Origin: Acidothermaceae bacterium
Lineage (GTDB): Bacteria > Actinomycetota > Actinomycetes > Acidothermales > Acidothermaceae
Assembly: GCA_025925185.1 (NCBI GenBank)
Contig: JAICLV010000010.1
Span: 1-29,331 of the forward strand
DNA: 29,331 nucleotides
Direction: 5' to 3'
Shown: positions 15,147 through 25,100 of the stretch, one piece after another
Position numbering within the stretch: the first letter of the stretch is position 1
How the letters are laid out: each line of letters begins with the position of its first letter
The notes under the pieces: model-generated
Databases searched by the model: none
What the model saw: only the letters and a program-made list of their open reading frames with translations
Told to the model about the DNA's origin: nothing
Translations under genes and position numbers: made by a program

Positions 15147-15455
15147 TCAGGTCGGAATGCCGCCGTCGTCGCCGCCGCCGCCGTTGTCGCCACCGCCGTT
15201 GTCGCCCACGCAGGCTTGACCATGGTCGCCGCCGTTTCCGCCCCCGCGGCCCATGTCTCCGGTGTGCGGGTTGCCGCCGCTGGAGTTGTGGCCGCAGTTC
15301 CCCCAGCCCTGGTCGCCGCCGTTGGCCGGTGTCGGCGCCTCGGGCGTGGTGATCGAACCGCCGGGGCGGTTGCTGTTGTCGGCAAAGGCCGACGCGGGGG
15401 CGGCGAACGCTCCGAGCGCGACAGCCGCGGTGATCGCGACGATGTACCGGCGCAC
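15147..15455 (-). CDS. Small secreted Gly/Asn/Asp-rich protein
   Basis: A 102-residue protein with a clear Sec signal peptide: basic MRRYIV, hydrophobic AITAAVALGAFAAP and a cleavage site near ASAFA-D. The mature part is low-complexity, rich in Gly, Asn and Asp (NGGDQGWGNCGHNSSGGNP, then GDNGGGDNGGGGDDGG), with two cysteines that could form one disulfide. The GTG start at 15455 is well placed behind an AGGAGG. I do not recognise a family; such proteins may be cell-surface or matrix components. Confidence 0.75.
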   Translation of the reverse strand: MRRYIVAITAAVALGAFAAPASAFADNSNRPGGSITTPEAPTPANGGDQGWGNCGHNSSGGNPHTGDMGRGGGNGGDHGQACVGDNGGGDNGGGGDDGGIPT

Positions 15456-15578
15456 TACTCCTCCTTGTGACTACACGGTTTGCGTCGCAGCGCGGATCGA
15501 TTAGGCGGTTTCTCCGAACTGCGCCTACTTTGTCGACCTGTCGCACTGGCTCGGCGTACCGCCGAACGGGTTGTGCCG

Positions 15579-16352
15579 TCAGCGATTGCGCCGCCTGATG
15601 CCTCGGTCGCGCGCGAGGCGCGCAGTCAACGTTGACGGCAACCGGGTGCCGATCCCGACGAGCAGCCGATACCGCCGGCTCGGAACGCTGATCGTCTTGC
15701 CTTTCGCCAAGTCGCGCAGACATTCGTCGACGACGCGGTCGACCGTCAGCCACATGAATGCAGGCGCCGCCGACGCGTCGACACCGCTGCGCTGATGAAA
15801 CTCGGTGTGCACCAGCCCAGGGCACAGCGCGATCGCGCGCACCCCGGTGTCAGCCAACCGCAAACTCAGCGCCTGGCTGAACTTCACCGTCCACGCCTTC
15901 GCGGCGCCGTAGCTGTTGTACGAGATGAGCCCCGCCACGCTGGCAACCGTGATGATCGTCCCGCGATCGCGCGCCAACATCCCCGGGAGCGCCGCCTTCG
16001 TGAGCCGGAGAGGGGCGCGGGTGAGAACGCGAAGCATCTGATCCTCGGCCTCGACGTCCGACTCGACGATGTCGACGCCGAGCGAATAACCGGCGTTGTT
16101 GACCAACACGTCGATCGGCCGCGTCGCGTCCGCCAGGCGCTCTTCGACCCGCGCGCACTCATCGTCCAGGCTCAAATCGGCGGCGAGCACCTCAACGTCG
16201 ACGTGCCAGCGGGCGCGCAGTTCGTCGGCCTTCGCGTGCAGCCGCGTCTCGTCGCGCGCCACCAGCACGAGGTTGTGCGCGAGGCGGGCGTAGCGGTCGG
16301 CAAACCCGGCGCCGATGCCCGACGTCGCCCCGGTGACCAGCGCGGTCGTCAT
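15579..16352 (-). CDS. Short-chain dehydrogenase/reductase (SDR)
   Basis: A 257-residue NAD(P)-dependent oxidoreductase with the cofactor motif TGATSGIGAGFADRYA, VAADLS-type Asp after strand 3 (EVLAADLSLDDE), the NNAG motif (VLVNNAGYSLG) and the catalytic pair ASVAGLISYNSYGAAKAW, with Ser and Y-G-A-A-K. The C-terminus is basic (RLARDRGIRRRNR). The sequence is of the classical DltE/YqjQ-like type with a Thr/Ser-rich substrate loop (HTEFHQRSGVDAS). ATG 16352 is chosen over a GTG at 16376 because the Rossmann strand begins directly after it. Substrate unknown. Confidence 0.88.
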   Translation of the reverse strand: MTTALVTGATSGIGAGFADRYARLAHNLVLVARDETRLHAKADELRARWHVDVEVLAADLSLDDECARVEERLADATRPIDVLVNNAGYSLGVDIVESDVEAEDQMLRVLTRAPLRLTKAALPGMLARDRGTIITVASVAGLISYNSYGAAKAWTVKFSQALSLRLADTGVRAIALCPGLVHTEFHQRSGVDASAAPAFMWLTVDRVVDECLRDLAKGKTISVPSRRYRLLVGIGTRLPSTLTARLARDRGIRRRNR

Positions 16353-16395
16353 GCGAACAACCCTGCCAGACGGCACGTCCCCCGTCGTCCGGGCC

Positions 16396-16401
16396 TACGC
16401 T
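16396..16401 (+). promoter_or_regulatory. -10 box of a leaderless aminotransferase transcript
   Basis: TACGCT ends 7 nt before the GTG at 16409; no ribosome binding site is seen. Confidence 0.5.
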
Positions 16402-16408
16402 TGCGGTC

Positions 16409-17569
16409 GTGAACCGCAACCCTTTGGCGTCGCGACTGCAAGGTCTTGGCGCGACGATCTTCGCCGAGATGTCGGCGCTCGCGCTGGCCACCGACTCCAT
16501 CAACCTCGGTCAGGGATTCCCCGACGTCGACGGGCCCGACGAGATCAAGCAACGCGCGATCGACGCGATCCGCGAGGGTCGCAACCAGTACGCGCCCGGC
16601 CCCGGCACGCCCGAGCTGCGCACCGCCATCGCCGAGCACCAAAAGCGTTGGTACGGCATCGATTTAGATCCGGACGACGAGGTGCTCGTGACGGCGGGCG
16701 CCACCGAGGCCGTCACCGCCGCGATGCTCGCGCTCGTCGACGACGGCGACGAGGTCGTCGCGCTCGAGCCGTACTACGACTCCTACGTCGCCGCGATCAC
16801 GATGGCGCGCGGAGTGCGGGTGCCGGTCACCTTGCGCGCGCCCGACTTCCGACTTGACGTCGACCGGTTGCGAGCCGCGATTTCGCCTCGCACCAAAGTG
16901 ATTCTCATCAACTCGCCGCACAACCCGACCGGCACGGTGTTGAACCGCGCCGAGCTGCAGGCGATTGCCGACGTCGCAATCGAGCACGACCTCGTCGTCG
17001 TCACCGACGAGGTGTACGAGCATCTCGTCTACGAGGGCGAGCACATGCCGATCTCGACGCTGCCCGGCATGTTCGAGCGCACGCTGTCGATTTCATCGGC
17101 AGGCAAGACCTTCGGGCTCACCGGCTGGAAGGTCGGCTGGGGCACCGGCCCGGCGCCGCTTGTCAACGCGCTTCGCACCACCAAGCAGTTCATGACCTAC
17201 ACCAACGCGGCGCCAATGCAGCCGGCGATCGCGCACGGCCTGATGATGGACGACGCGTACTTCACGACGCTGGGCACGGACATGCGGCGCAAGCGTGACC
17301 TGCTCTGCAAGGGCTTGGCCGACGCCGGCTTCGACGTGTTCGTGCCCGCAGGCACCTACTTCGCGACGGCCGACATCCGCCCGCTCGGCTACGACGACGG
17401 CTTCGCGTTCTGCCGCGAGTTGCCAAAGCTCGCGGGTGTGGTCGCCATTCCGCACGCGGTCTTCTACGACCACGTCGAGATCGGCCGCCCGCTCGTGCGG
17501 TTCGCGTTCTGCAAGCGGGACGAGGTGCTCACCGAGGCGGTCGAGCGGCTCGGCAAGTTGTCGCGCTGA
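16409..17569 (+). CDS. dapC: PLP-dependent aminotransferase, probable N-succinyldiaminopimelate aminotransferase
   Basis: A 386-residue fold-type I aminotransferase. It shows LGQGFPDVDGP, the PLP phosphate region TAGATEAVTAAMLAL, INSPHNPTGTV (Asn contacting PLP), VVTDEVYEHLVYEG (Asp pairing with the pyridine nitrogen and Tyr), and the Schiff-base lysine in SISSAGKTFGLTGWKVGW. RLVRF-type substrate Arg is in RPLVRFAFCK. The sequence pattern is closest to actinobacterial DapC, which makes N-succinyl-LL-diaminopimelate precursors of lysine and peptidoglycan; methionine/kynurenine aminotransferases are near relatives, so the exact substrate is inferred. The GTG start is backed by a TANNNT box. Confidence 0.85.
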   Translation: MNRNPLASRLQGLGATIFAEMSALALATDSINLGQGFPDVDGPDEIKQRAIDAIREGRNQYAPGPGTPELRTAIAEHQKRWYGIDLDPDDEVLVTAGATEAVTAAMLALVDDGDEVVALEPYYDSYVAAITMARGVRVPVTLRAPDFRLDVDRLRAAISPRTKVILINSPHNPTGTVLNRAELQAIADVAIEHDLVVVTDEVYEHLVYEGEHMPISTLPGMFERTLSISSAGKTFGLTGWKVGWGTGPAPLVNALRTTKQFMTYTNAAPMQPAIAHGLMMDDAYFTTLGTDMRRKRDLLCKGLADAGFDVFVPAGTYFATADIRPLGYDDGFAFCRELPKLAGVVAIPHAVFYDHVEIGRPLVRFAFCKRDEVLTEAVERLGKLSR

Positions 17570-17654
17570 GTCGATCGGTTCAGTTCAGCTGATCCGCCGC
17601 GACCACGACAGCACGGAAACTTCTTGCGCTGTGTGGCGACGAATTGTTTCCACC

Positions 17655-18689
17655 CTAAAGTCCGGCAGCGCTTACCGCAGGGGGCAGACAGCGGACGACG
17701 TTCAGGTCGCCGCTCATCGTGACCTCCCCGGCAGCGTGTGGCACCAGCACGGTGTCGCCGCGACTGATCTCGACGGTGCCGCCGAAGTCGCCGTCGAGCT
17801 TGCCGTTGCCATCGAGGACGACGAGCACACCGTATTGCGGTTTCAAGGTCACGCTGCCGTCGGTCACGATCTGAACGGCGCGGAAGAACGGTTCGGCTTT
17901 CGGCGCGAGAACGCTGCGCGAGCCGGCTACGCCGGAAAGCGCTCCTCGGCTGACGCATGACGAGAGCCGGCCGTTGCTCCAGCCGGTCCGGTCGACGCAA
18001 CTCAACGCCAGCGCCGACGGCAACCCGAGCTGCTCGTCGGCGCGGCTCGCCAGGCCGAACTTCTCCCACTCGAGCATCACCGAGAAATCGGTGGGCTCCT
18101 GCAGCTCGATGATGAACACTCCCGCGCCGATCGCGTGCGGTGTGCCCGCCGGGATCAACACGGTGTCGCCGCGTCGCACCGGGATGCGGTTCAGCGTCTC
18201 CAACAGCATCTCGCTGCTTTGCGACTTCACCCACGCGTCGACGGCGGCTTGGTCGACGTCCGCCCTGAAGCCGACGTAGACGGCGGCGTCGCTGTCGCTG
18301 GTGCCAATGACCAGCCACGCCTCGGTCTTTCCGAACTGGCAGTTGAGATGCTGCTGTGCGAACGCGCGGTCGGGGTGCACGTGCACCGGCAACCGCTCGC
18401 CCGCGTCGAGCAGCTTCACCAGCAGCGCCGGGCTCGTGTGATACACCGCAGCATGCTCGGAACCGAGATATGCGATTGGGTCGGCCGCGATCGCGTCGCG
18501 CAACGTGGTGCCGTCGGGCATTGTCGAGAGCCCGGCGTCCTGCCCGAACAGCGTGGTGGTCGACGCCACCCAGTCCTCAGGCCCGAACTCCTCGGCGCGA
18601 CCGGCATTTCCCGTGCGGAAAGCGGCGATGGCCCGACCTCCGCGATAGAACTGGCGAGGTTGGTTCGGTGGCAACTTCACAGGCTTCAC
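17655..18689 (-). CDS. manA: Class I mannose-6-phosphate isomerase
   Basis: A zinc enzyme that interconverts mannose-6-phosphate and fructose-6-phosphate. The 344-residue protein has the cupin metal site LPVHVHPDRAFAQQHL (His-x-His), FGKTEAWLVIG (Glu ligand), and IPAGTPHAIGAGVFIIELQE (fourth ligand His). This is the short bacillus-type enzyme. GTG 18689 overlaps the stop of the upstream lacI gene as GTGA, so the two are translationally coupled. The frame continues upstream through lacI in another frame, but that is spurious. Together with LacI and the divergent sugar kinase it forms a mannose/fructose-type utilisation locus. Confidence 0.9.
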   Translation of the reverse strand: MKPVKLPPNQPRQFYRGGRAIAAFRTGNAGRAEEFGPEDWVASTTTLFGQDAGLSTMPDGTTLRDAIAADPIAYLGSEHAAVYHTSPALLVKLLDAGERLPVHVHPDRAFAQQHLNCQFGKTEAWLVIGTSDSDAAVYVGFRADVDQAAVDAWVKSQSSEMLLETLNRIPVRRGDTVLIPAGTPHAIGAGVFIIELQEPTDFSVMLEWEKFGLASRADEQLGLPSALALSCVDRTGWSNGRLSSCVSRGALSGVAGSRSVLAPKAEPFFRAVQIVTDGSVTLKPQYGVLVVLDGNGKLDGDFGGTVEISRGDTVLVPHAAGEVTMSGDLNVVRCLPPAVSAAGL

Positions 18690-19744
18690 GGCTTGACCTC
18701 TCCGGAGCCACGCACGAGGAGCCTCGTGGGTAGCGTCTCGATTCTTGTGGTGCGGTGCGGATCGTCGAGGCGCGCGAAGAGCAGGTCTGCGCTGGCGCGT
18801 CCGAGTGCGGCGGCGTCTTGGGCGACGACGGTGATGGGCGGGTCGAGCAGGTCGGCGAGGGCGAAATCGTCGAAGCCCACGAGCGCGACGCGCGAGGGCT
18901 GATCGCGGATCGCGCGATACGCCCCGACAGTCAAAAGGTTGTTGCCCGCGAAAATGGCGGTCGGCGGGTCGGGCAGTGCGAGTAAGGCCCGCACGGCGTG
19001 CTCGGCGGCGTCGGTGTCGCGGACGCCAACCCGCACCAGCCCAGCGTCGTCCGGAATCTTGCTGTCTTTCAAGGCCTTTCGATATCCGTCGAGGCGCTGG
19101 GCGGCGGTCCAGATGGTGACGACGTCGCCGATGAAGGCGATGCGCCGATGTCCGTGCTTGATGAGGTGGGTGACGCCTTCGGCGGCGCCTTCGGCGTTGG
19201 CGGTCACCACGGCGTCGGCGTCGAGGCTCGTGGGCAACCGGTCGGCGAAGACCACGTTGGTGCCGCACGCGAGTTCGCGGGCGAGGTAGGAGTGGTCGTC
19301 GCCGGCGGGGACGATGATGAGACCGTCAACGCGGCGGGCGCAAAATGCGTGCACCAGTTGGCGTTCTTGCGCCGGGTTGGCCGAGGAGTTTCCGGCGAAA
19401 AGCAGGTGCTCGCGGGCGCGCGCCCGTTCTTCGACCGCGCCGGTCAGCGTCGAGTAGAAGGGGTTCGCGACGTCCTCGATGATGAGCCCGATGCTGGCGG
19501 TCACCTGGCCGCGTCGGCGCAACCCGGCGGCGATGTCGTTGCGGGTGAAGCCGAGCTCGCTGATCGCGGCGCGCACCCGCTCGGACGTGCTGGCGACCAC
19601 GCCGGGCTCGTCGTTTAAGACCCGCGACACGGTCTTCAAGCTCACCCCGGCGTGCGAGGCCACGTCGCGCATCGTGGGGCGGCCGCGCATCGTGGGGCGG
19701 CCGCGCGCGGCAGGCACGGCTGGCGTCTTTGACAACGTTGTCAT
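18686..19744 (-). CDS. LacI family transcriptional repressor
   Basis: A 352-residue regulator. The helix-turn-helix is TMRDVASHAGVSLKTVSRVL (about residues 24-43), followed by the hinge helix (NDIAAGLRRRGQ) and a periplasmic-binding-protein-like effector domain (ASIGLIIEDVANPFYSTL, GTNVVFADRLP, AIFAGNNLLTVGAYRAI, VALVGFDDFALADLLDPPIT). It should bind the palindrome over its own start codon and control itself, manA and the divergent kinase; a phosphorylated or free hexose is the likely inducer (inference). The N-terminus carries a six-residue duplication (RGRPTM twice) from an 18-bp tandem repeat. ATG 19744 is supported by TTGACA/CATAGT boxes upstream. Confidence 0.92.
   Translation of the reverse strand: MTTLSKTPAVPAARGRPTMRGRPTMRDVASHAGVSLKTVSRVLNDEPGVVASTSERVRAAISELGFTRNDIAAGLRRRGQVTASIGLIIEDVANPFYSTLTGAVEERARAREHLLFAGNSSANPAQERQLVHAFCARRVDGLIIVPAGDDHSYLARELACGTNVVFADRLPTSLDADAVVTANAEGAAEGVTHLIKHGHRRIAFIGDVVTIWTAAQRLDGYRKALKDSKIPDDAGLVRVGVRDTDAAEHAVRALLALPDPPTAIFAGNNLLTVGAYRAIRDQPSRVALVGFDDFALADLLDPPITVVAQDAAALGRASADLLFARLDDPHRTTRIETLPTRLLVRGSGEVKP
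19667..19702. repeat. 18-bp tandem duplication inside lacI
   Basis: The unit GCGCATCGTGGGGCGGCC occurs twice, exactly, at 19667-19684 and 19685-19702. It keeps the reading frame and adds six residues just before the helix-turn-helix. Perfect identity suggests a recent slippage event. Confidence 0.9.
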
Positions 19745-19782
19745 CGCTCGCGACTATGAGCCTTGCGTCGGGGCACTGTCAA
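19729..19782. promoter_or_regulatory. LacI-type operator and overlapping divergent promoters of lacI and the sugar kinase
   Basis: TGACAACGTTGTCA at 19730-19743 is a perfect 14-bp palindrome with the central CG typical of LacI-family operators; it covers the lacI start codon. For the kinase, TTGACA (19729-19734) and GACTAT (19752-19757) are 17 bp apart, and the operator covers this -35. For lacI, TTGACA (19782-19777, minus strand) and CATAGT (19758-19753) are 18 bp apart, ending 8 nt before the ATG. The two -10 boxes are the same ACTAT/ATAGT bases read on opposite strands, so only one polymerase can bind at a time. Confidence 0.75.
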
Positions 19783-19803
19783 CCGAAGGCCGGAGGATCA
19801 CCC

Positions 19804-20724
19804 ATGATCGTCGTTTGCGGCGAGGCGTTGATCGACCTGGTGCCGGCGGGCGGCGATCTGTGGCGCGCGCTGCCGGGCGGTAGTCCCGCCAATACCGCGG
19901 TTGCGCTCTCGCGCCTTGGCACGCCGGTGACGATGCTCGCCCGCCTCTCGGACGACGCGTTCGGCGTCGCCCTGCGCAAGCGTTTCACCGACAACGACGT
20001 CGATCTGCGATGGGCGGTCGACGCGACCGATTCGACGACGCTCGCGATCGTTGGGCTCGACGATTCGGGCGGCGCGCGCTACACGTTCCACGTGCATGAC
20101 ACTGCCGACTGGCAGTGGCAGGACTCGGAGATTCCGCCGTCGTTCGGGCCTGACGTCGCGACGATTCACGCTGGCTCGATGGGCCTGATCGGCGAGCCCG
20201 GCGGCGCGGTGCTCGAGGCCATGCTGGTTCGCGAGCGTGGCCGTCGCGTCATCTCCATCGATCCCAACGTGCGGCCCATCATGTGTGAGGACGTGGCGGC
20301 GTACCGCGAGGCCGTGGAGCGCTGGCTCGGCATCGCTCACATCGTCAAAGTCAGCGCGGACGACGTGACGTGGCTTTACCCCGACCGCGAGTTCCTCGAG
20401 GTGGCGCGGGAATGGGCTGCGCGCGGGCCGTCGCTGGTGGTGATGACACTGGGGGCGGACGGCGCGGTGGCTTTCACGTCGTCCGGCGCGTCGCATCGCG
20501 TGCCCGGGGTGAAGGTTGAGGTCGTCGACACCATCGGAGCTGGTGACACGTTCACGGCCGGGCTGCTGCACTCGCTGAAGGCGCAAGGGCTTCTCGATGT
20601 CCAGGCGCTTGCTCGGCTGAGCGATGCCCAACTGGATGAGGCTCTGCGCTACGCAGCGCTGGTGTCGGCGCTGGCCTGCACGCGCGAGGGCGCCGATCCT
20701 CCTTATGCCCAGGACGTCGTATAG
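19804..20724 (+). CDS. PfkB/ribokinase family sugar kinase (probable fructokinase)
   Basis: A 306-residue kinase starting MIVVCGEALIDLVPAGGD, with the substrate loop LPGGSPANTAVALSRLG, the middle SIDPNVRP motif and the C-terminal PfkB signature DTIGAGDTFTAGLL, whose Asp is the catalytic base and whose Gly-Ala-Gly forms the anion hole. These features resemble bacterial fructokinases. GGAGGA precedes the ATG at 19804 by about 7 nt. A kinase for fructose or a related hexose beside ManA would feed fructose-6-phosphate to glycolysis; the exact sugar is inferred. No transporter is in the window. Confidence 0.9.
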   Translation: MIVVCGEALIDLVPAGGDLWRALPGGSPANTAVALSRLGTPVTMLARLSDDAFGVALRKRFTDNDVDLRWAVDATDSTTLAIVGLDDSGGARYTFHVHDTADWQWQDSEIPPSFGPDVATIHAGSMGLIGEPGGAVLEAMLVRERGRRVISIDPNVRPIMCEDVAAYREAVERWLGIAHIVKVSADDVTWLYPDREFLEVAREWAARGPSLVVMTLGADGAVAFTSSGASHRVPGVKVEVVDTIGAGDTFTAGLLHSLKAQGLLDVQALARLSDAQLDEALRYAALVSALACTREGADPPYAQDVV

Positions 20725-20766
20725 CCCGACCTGCCACCGCACTCTCGGCGCAACTGCGCGGGCGGG

Positions 20767-23355
<2,589 letters not shown>

Positions 23356-23471
23356 CCCTCGATCTTTCTGCGTTGTCGGGCATCGTGCTACCCGCAGCCG
23401 GCGCGGATTGCACTTGACATAACGTCCGACGCCTCGCATCTCATCCCCGCGGCCGGACGATGTCGCCCACT

Positions 23472-23477
23472 TACACT
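23472..23477 (+). promoter_or_regulatory. -10 box of a leaderless transcript
   Basis: TACACT ends 7 nt before the GTG at 23485, with no ribosome binding site between, supporting that start. Confidence 0.5.
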
Positions 23478-23484
23478 GACCGCC

Positions 23485-24444
23485 GTGACGGTCGAGCGCA
23501 TCCGCGGCTCCAGTGCCCGGGCGGAGGTGGTCGAGTATCTGCGAGGCCGCGAGCCCGAGTCGACCGCCGTGCTCGCGGCTTTGGTGCGTCCGCGGCGCAG
23601 CCGGCATCAGAAGGTGTGGGTCGTGCGCGGCAGCACCGGCATCGGCGGCGTGCTGGTCTCGACCCGCTTCTGCTTCGATCGCTGGCACGGCTCGCTGTTG
23701 CTCGACGATCTTTCCCATGCGCAGGAGATGGCGACCGCACTAGACCGGTCGAACTTGTGGACGGTCACCGGCCCCTTCGACGCCCTCGACGCGGTGCTCC
23801 CACAGGTGACCCGCTACCGCAGCTCCGGCCGAACTCGGCTCCACTTCGTGCCCTACGTGCCGCGAAGTCTCCCGGCCGGCGCCGGCGGATTTTCGCCGTC
23901 CGATTTCTCGCGGTACGCCGACTTCACGTTGCGAAGAGCGACGCCGCGCGACCGAAAAGCCCTCGTCGCCTTGTACACGACCGACCCGCGCATCGCGCAA
24001 CTACCGCGCTCAAGGGTTCCCGGAATCGTGCGGCGCGCCCTTCCGCACACGCTCGTCGCGGCCTCACCGAACGGCATTACGGGGGCGATCATGTCGACGC
24101 CAGGGATCGAGTACAACATCGTGAACCGGCTCGTCGTCGATCCTGCCGGCCGCGGCGGGCGGCTGTCGTATGTGTTGGCGCTGCACGCCGCCCTCGCGGC
24201 GCTGGCTGACGGCCGGGGGTGTTGCGGCTTTCGCAGCGAGCCGGAGGACCCGCGCGGAGCATTGAGGATGATGCGATCTTCCTACTCAGAATCGCTCGAC
24301 TTCGGCGAGTCGCAAGCGTGGCTGAACGTGTCGCTGTGGCCGCCAAGGCGATTCCGGGGCCACAACCGATTGCGGTTCGCGCTCGAACGCTTGGAGAGCC
24401 GTCTCAGCGAGGCGGTCGCCGCGCCGGAGAAATCAAACAAATGA
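23485..24444 (+). CDS. Uncharacterised protein, possibly with a GNAT-like C-terminal half
   Basis: A 319-residue soluble protein starting [19 protein letters not shown]. The N-terminal half ([26 protein letters not shown]) and the second half ([19 protein letters not shown], then [20 protein letters not shown], where the R-G-x-G-R/G region resembles an acetyl-CoA loop) suggest tandem acetyltransferase-like folds, but I do not recognise the family and this is a weak call. The C-terminal 80 residues contain [18 protein letters not shown] and end basic. It starts leaderless from TACACT. Its stop codon lies in the left arm of the terminator of the peptide gene on the other strand, so it is convergent with that locus. 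Its link to peptide modification is open. Confidence 0.6.
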   Translation: MTVERIRGSSARAEVVEYLRGREPESTAVLAALVRPRRSRHQKVWVVRGSTGIGGVLVSTRFCFDRWHGSLLLDDLSHAQEMATALDRSNLWTVTGPFDALDAVLPQVTRYRSSGRTRLHFVPYVPRSLPAGAGGFSPSDFSRYADFTLRRATPRDRKALVALYTTDPRIAQLPRSRVPGIVRRALPHTLVAASPNGITGAIMSTPGIEYNIVNRLVVDPAGRGGRLSYVLALHAALAALADGRGCCGFRSEPEDPRGALRMMRSSYSESLDFGESQAWLNVSLWPPRRFRGHNRLRFALERLESRLSEAVAAPEKSNK

Positions 24445-24476
24445 GGACCAGCCGCGACACGCGAAGCTGGTCCTCA
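24431..24476 (-). terminator. Intrinsic terminator of the small peptide gene
   Basis: On the minus strand TGAGGACCAGC (24476-24466) and GCTGGTCCTCA (24452-24442) form a perfect 11-bp stem with a 13-nt loop, followed by the T-rich run TTTGTTTGATTT. This is a textbook Rho-independent terminator, unusual for such a GC-rich genome. It ends the peptide transcript 12 nt after its stop and overlaps the stop codon of the convergent gene. Confidence 0.85.
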
Positions 24477-24488
24477 CCCGTGCTCGTT

Positions 24489-24626
24489 CTAGCTGAGCCA
24501 GTTGCAGCAGCCGTCGTTGCCGCCGCCGCCACCACCGCTCCCCTGGGCTGATCCGTACGGGCCGCTGAGCTGCGCGACGATGCTGGTCTGCTCCTCGATC
24601 GCAGGAGCGATCCAAGTCTTGCTCAT
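24489..24626 (-). CDS. Small peptide, candidate RiPP precursor (45 residues)
   Basis: Read codon by codon from ATG 24626 to TAG 24489. Residues 1-20 are MSKTWIAPAIEEQTSIVAQL, 21-30 SGPYGSAQGS, then six glycines (31-36), then NDGCCNWLS (37-45). The N-terminus looks like a RiPP leader: W5-x-x-P8-x-I10 fits the Y/W-x-x-P-x-L/I motif bound by PqqD-like recognition domains in lasso-peptide systems. The C-terminal part has a Gly-rich run, adjacent cysteines 40-41, Trp43 and a terminal Ser45. GGAGGGGAGG lies about 8 nt before the ATG, a very strong ribosome binding site. It has its own promoter and terminator, so the transcript should be about 200 nt. Neighbours are a peptidase, a kinase-like and a PqqD-like gene. 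A coding role is strongly supported; modification is inferred. Confidence 0.85.
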   Translation of the reverse strand: MSKTWIAPAIEEQTSIVAQLSGPYGSAQGSGGGGGGNDGCCNWLS

Positions 24627-24661
24627 CCTTTTGACCTCCCCTCCACCGGTCGGACTCGGGC

Positions 24662-24690
24662 AGTCTACGGCTCAAGTTCCACGCCGTGAA
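24662..24690 (-). promoter_or_regulatory. Promoter of the small peptide gene
   Basis: On the minus strand TTCACG (24690-24685) and TAGACT (24667-24662) are 17 bp apart, close to the sigma-70-type consensus for this group. Transcription would start near 24655, giving a leader of about 29 nt that contains the strong ribosome binding site. The peptide can therefore be made at a higher level than the upstream peptidase gene. Confidence 0.55.
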
Positions 24691-24710
24691 GGCCGATACA
24701 CCGAGTGGCG

Positions 24711-25100
24711 TCAGATTAGCCCGATCAGGCGACGAGCAATCCACCCCAAACGCTCGCGTGTCGCAAAGCGACGAACGGAGTCGCCTTGCTTGACGTGTGT
24801 GACGAGACCGACGAGCCGGTCGGCAACCACCGGTTGATCGCGCCACCGCCGGTTGTCGCCGCGGAAAAGCGCCCGGCCCTCGGCGTCCCGCTTGCGATAG
24901 CGATGGACGACGATGGTGCCGTCCGCGTCGCAGAACGCCCAGATCTCTGCGATCCTCGGACGCCGGGCGCGTGCGACGACGCGCACCTCGCTGCCAGCCA
25001 AGATCGTGGGGAACATCGACGTGCCATCGACCGGTAACCACACCGATTCGCGCGCGCTTGACCGCAGCAGCGCCGCGACGTCCTCGGGGCGCGGTCTCAT
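24711..25100 (-). CDS. S24/S26-like serine peptidase (signal-peptidase/LexA fold)
   Basis: A 129-residue protein. VDGTSMFPTILAGSEVRV (S28) is the nucleophile box of S26 signal peptidases and S24 LexA-type proteases. IVVHRYRKRD provides His66 (or Lys70) as candidate general base, and FRGDNRRWRD the conserved G-D-N box; PVVADRLVGLVTHV is the usual last strand. There is no transmembrane anchor, so it is probably cytoplasmic or peripheral, unlike true SipW/LepB. GGAAGG precedes the ATG at 25100 by about 9 nt. It is transcribed towards the small peptide gene, 84 bp downstream, and its start codon overlaps that of the divergent kinase-like gene. I infer that it cleaves the leader of the modified peptide; an inactive binding role is also possible. 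Confidence 0.8.
   Translation of the reverse strand: MRPRPEDVAALLRSSARESVWLPVDGTSMFPTILAGSEVRVVARARRPRIAEIWAFCDADGTIVVHRYRKRDAEGRALFRGDNRRWRDQPVVADRLVGLVTHVKQGDSVRRFATRERLGWIARRLIGLI

Noticed and set aside
17570..17654. Terminator between the aminotransferase and manA
   Set aside because: GGAAAC/GTTTCC can pair, but the loop is about 25 nt and there is no stable stem or T-run.
23356..23460. HspR (HAIR) operator before clpB
   Set aside because: Only a weak half-like motif (near CACTTGACATAACG) is seen; no CTTGAGT-N7-ACTCAAG inverted repeat.
23356..23718. N-terminal extension of clpB
   Set aside because: The first 120 codons overlap the divergent gene at 23485 and resemble no ClpB; the family start is at 23355.
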